Assembly: GCA_018056045.1 (NCBI GenBank)
Contig: JAGPGI010000156.1
Span: forward strand, 1-6,582
Direction of reading: 5' to 3'
DNA from: Paracoccus sp. (in: a-proteobacteria)
GTDB taxonomy: Bacteria; Pseudomonadota; Alphaproteobacteria; Rhodobacterales; Rhodobacteraceae
Length of the DNA: 6,582 nucleotides
Shown: positions 6,499 through 6,582 of the stretch, piece by piece
Numbering within the stretch: position 1 is the first letter of the stretch
How the letters are laid out: the number at the start of each line of letters is the position of its first letter
Position numbers and translations under genes: made by a program
Notes under the pieces: model-generated
What the model was told of the DNA's origin: nothing
The model's input: only the letters and a program-made list of their open reading frames with translations
The model's database searches: none

Positions 6499-6581
6499 GG
6501 CGACGAGCTGCAAGGTGCGGCAGCGGACTGTAACTCCGCCGGGGAGACCCATGCCTGGTTCGATTCCAGGGTCGCCCACCA
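6498..6581 (+). tRNA. tRNA-Tyr (anticodon GUA), with encoded CCA
   Basis: This is a complete class II tRNA of 84 bases including CCA. The acceptor arms GGGCGAC (6498-6504) and GTCGCCC (6571-6577) pair over 7 bp. The D arm is 6507-6521, and the anticodon stem GCGGA/TCCGC (6523-6527, 6535-6539) carries GTA at 6530-6532. The long variable arm (6540-6553) forms GGG-GAGA-CCC with a GNRA-type tetraloop, and the T arm CCTGG/CCAGG (6554-6558, 6566-6570) has loop TTCGATT. The discriminator is A6578 and CCA is 6579-6581. The G1-C72 pair, A73, GUA and the long arm match bacterial tyrosine identity. Odd points are G at position 8 instead of the near-universal U, and C at position 38 in the anticodon loop. 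It diverges from rlmB, and further genes of its transcript may follow outside the window. Confidence 0.93.
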
Positions 6582-6582
6582 T

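Overview
This is a GC-rich chromosomal window of housekeeping genes. Protein and codon style point to an alphaproteobacterium of the Rhodobacterales, most like Paracoccus or a close relative. That placement is inferred from protein character and gene style, not from a database match. There are nine protein genes and one tRNA, tightly packed. No gap exceeds about 190 bases, and I see no mobile element, CRISPR array or phage gene.

Left part (1-1822, plus strand): the 3' two thirds of atpD (ATP synthase beta) and all of atpC (epsilon) form the end of the F1 ATP synthase operon, closed by a strong intrinsic terminator. Next is a small H-type lectin domain gene that probably starts at a GTG and whose ribosome binding site lies partly inside a hairpin.

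Middle (1841-4304): a two-gene minus-strand operon encodes a DsbA-like 2-hydroxychromene-2-carboxylate isomerase family protein followed by an alpha/beta hydrolase. The two genes share a 4-base GTGA stop/start overlap. The operon converges on the lectin gene and diverges from prs (ribose-phosphate pyrophosphokinase, plus strand). A bidirectional terminator lies after prs.

Right part (4388-6582): three minus-strand genes run rlmB (23S rRNA G2251 2'-O-methyltransferase), then a secreted YHS-domain protein, then a small CoA-binding protein. The 185-base gap before the CoA-binding gene holds a clear minus-strand terminator. It is preceded by a hairpin whose loop is complementary to bases just upstream of that terminator. 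This could be an attenuating leader or a small RNA, and it is the least explained signal in the window. Divergent from rlmB, a stable-RNA-like promoter leads to a complete tRNA-Tyr(GUA) gene with encoded CCA, a leader hairpin and an unusual D-arm core.

The genes serve general functions: energy, PRPP supply, ribosome modification and translation. They do not assemble into a defence or biosynthetic system, and I found no convincing new multi-gene system. The interest lies in the RNA-level structures.
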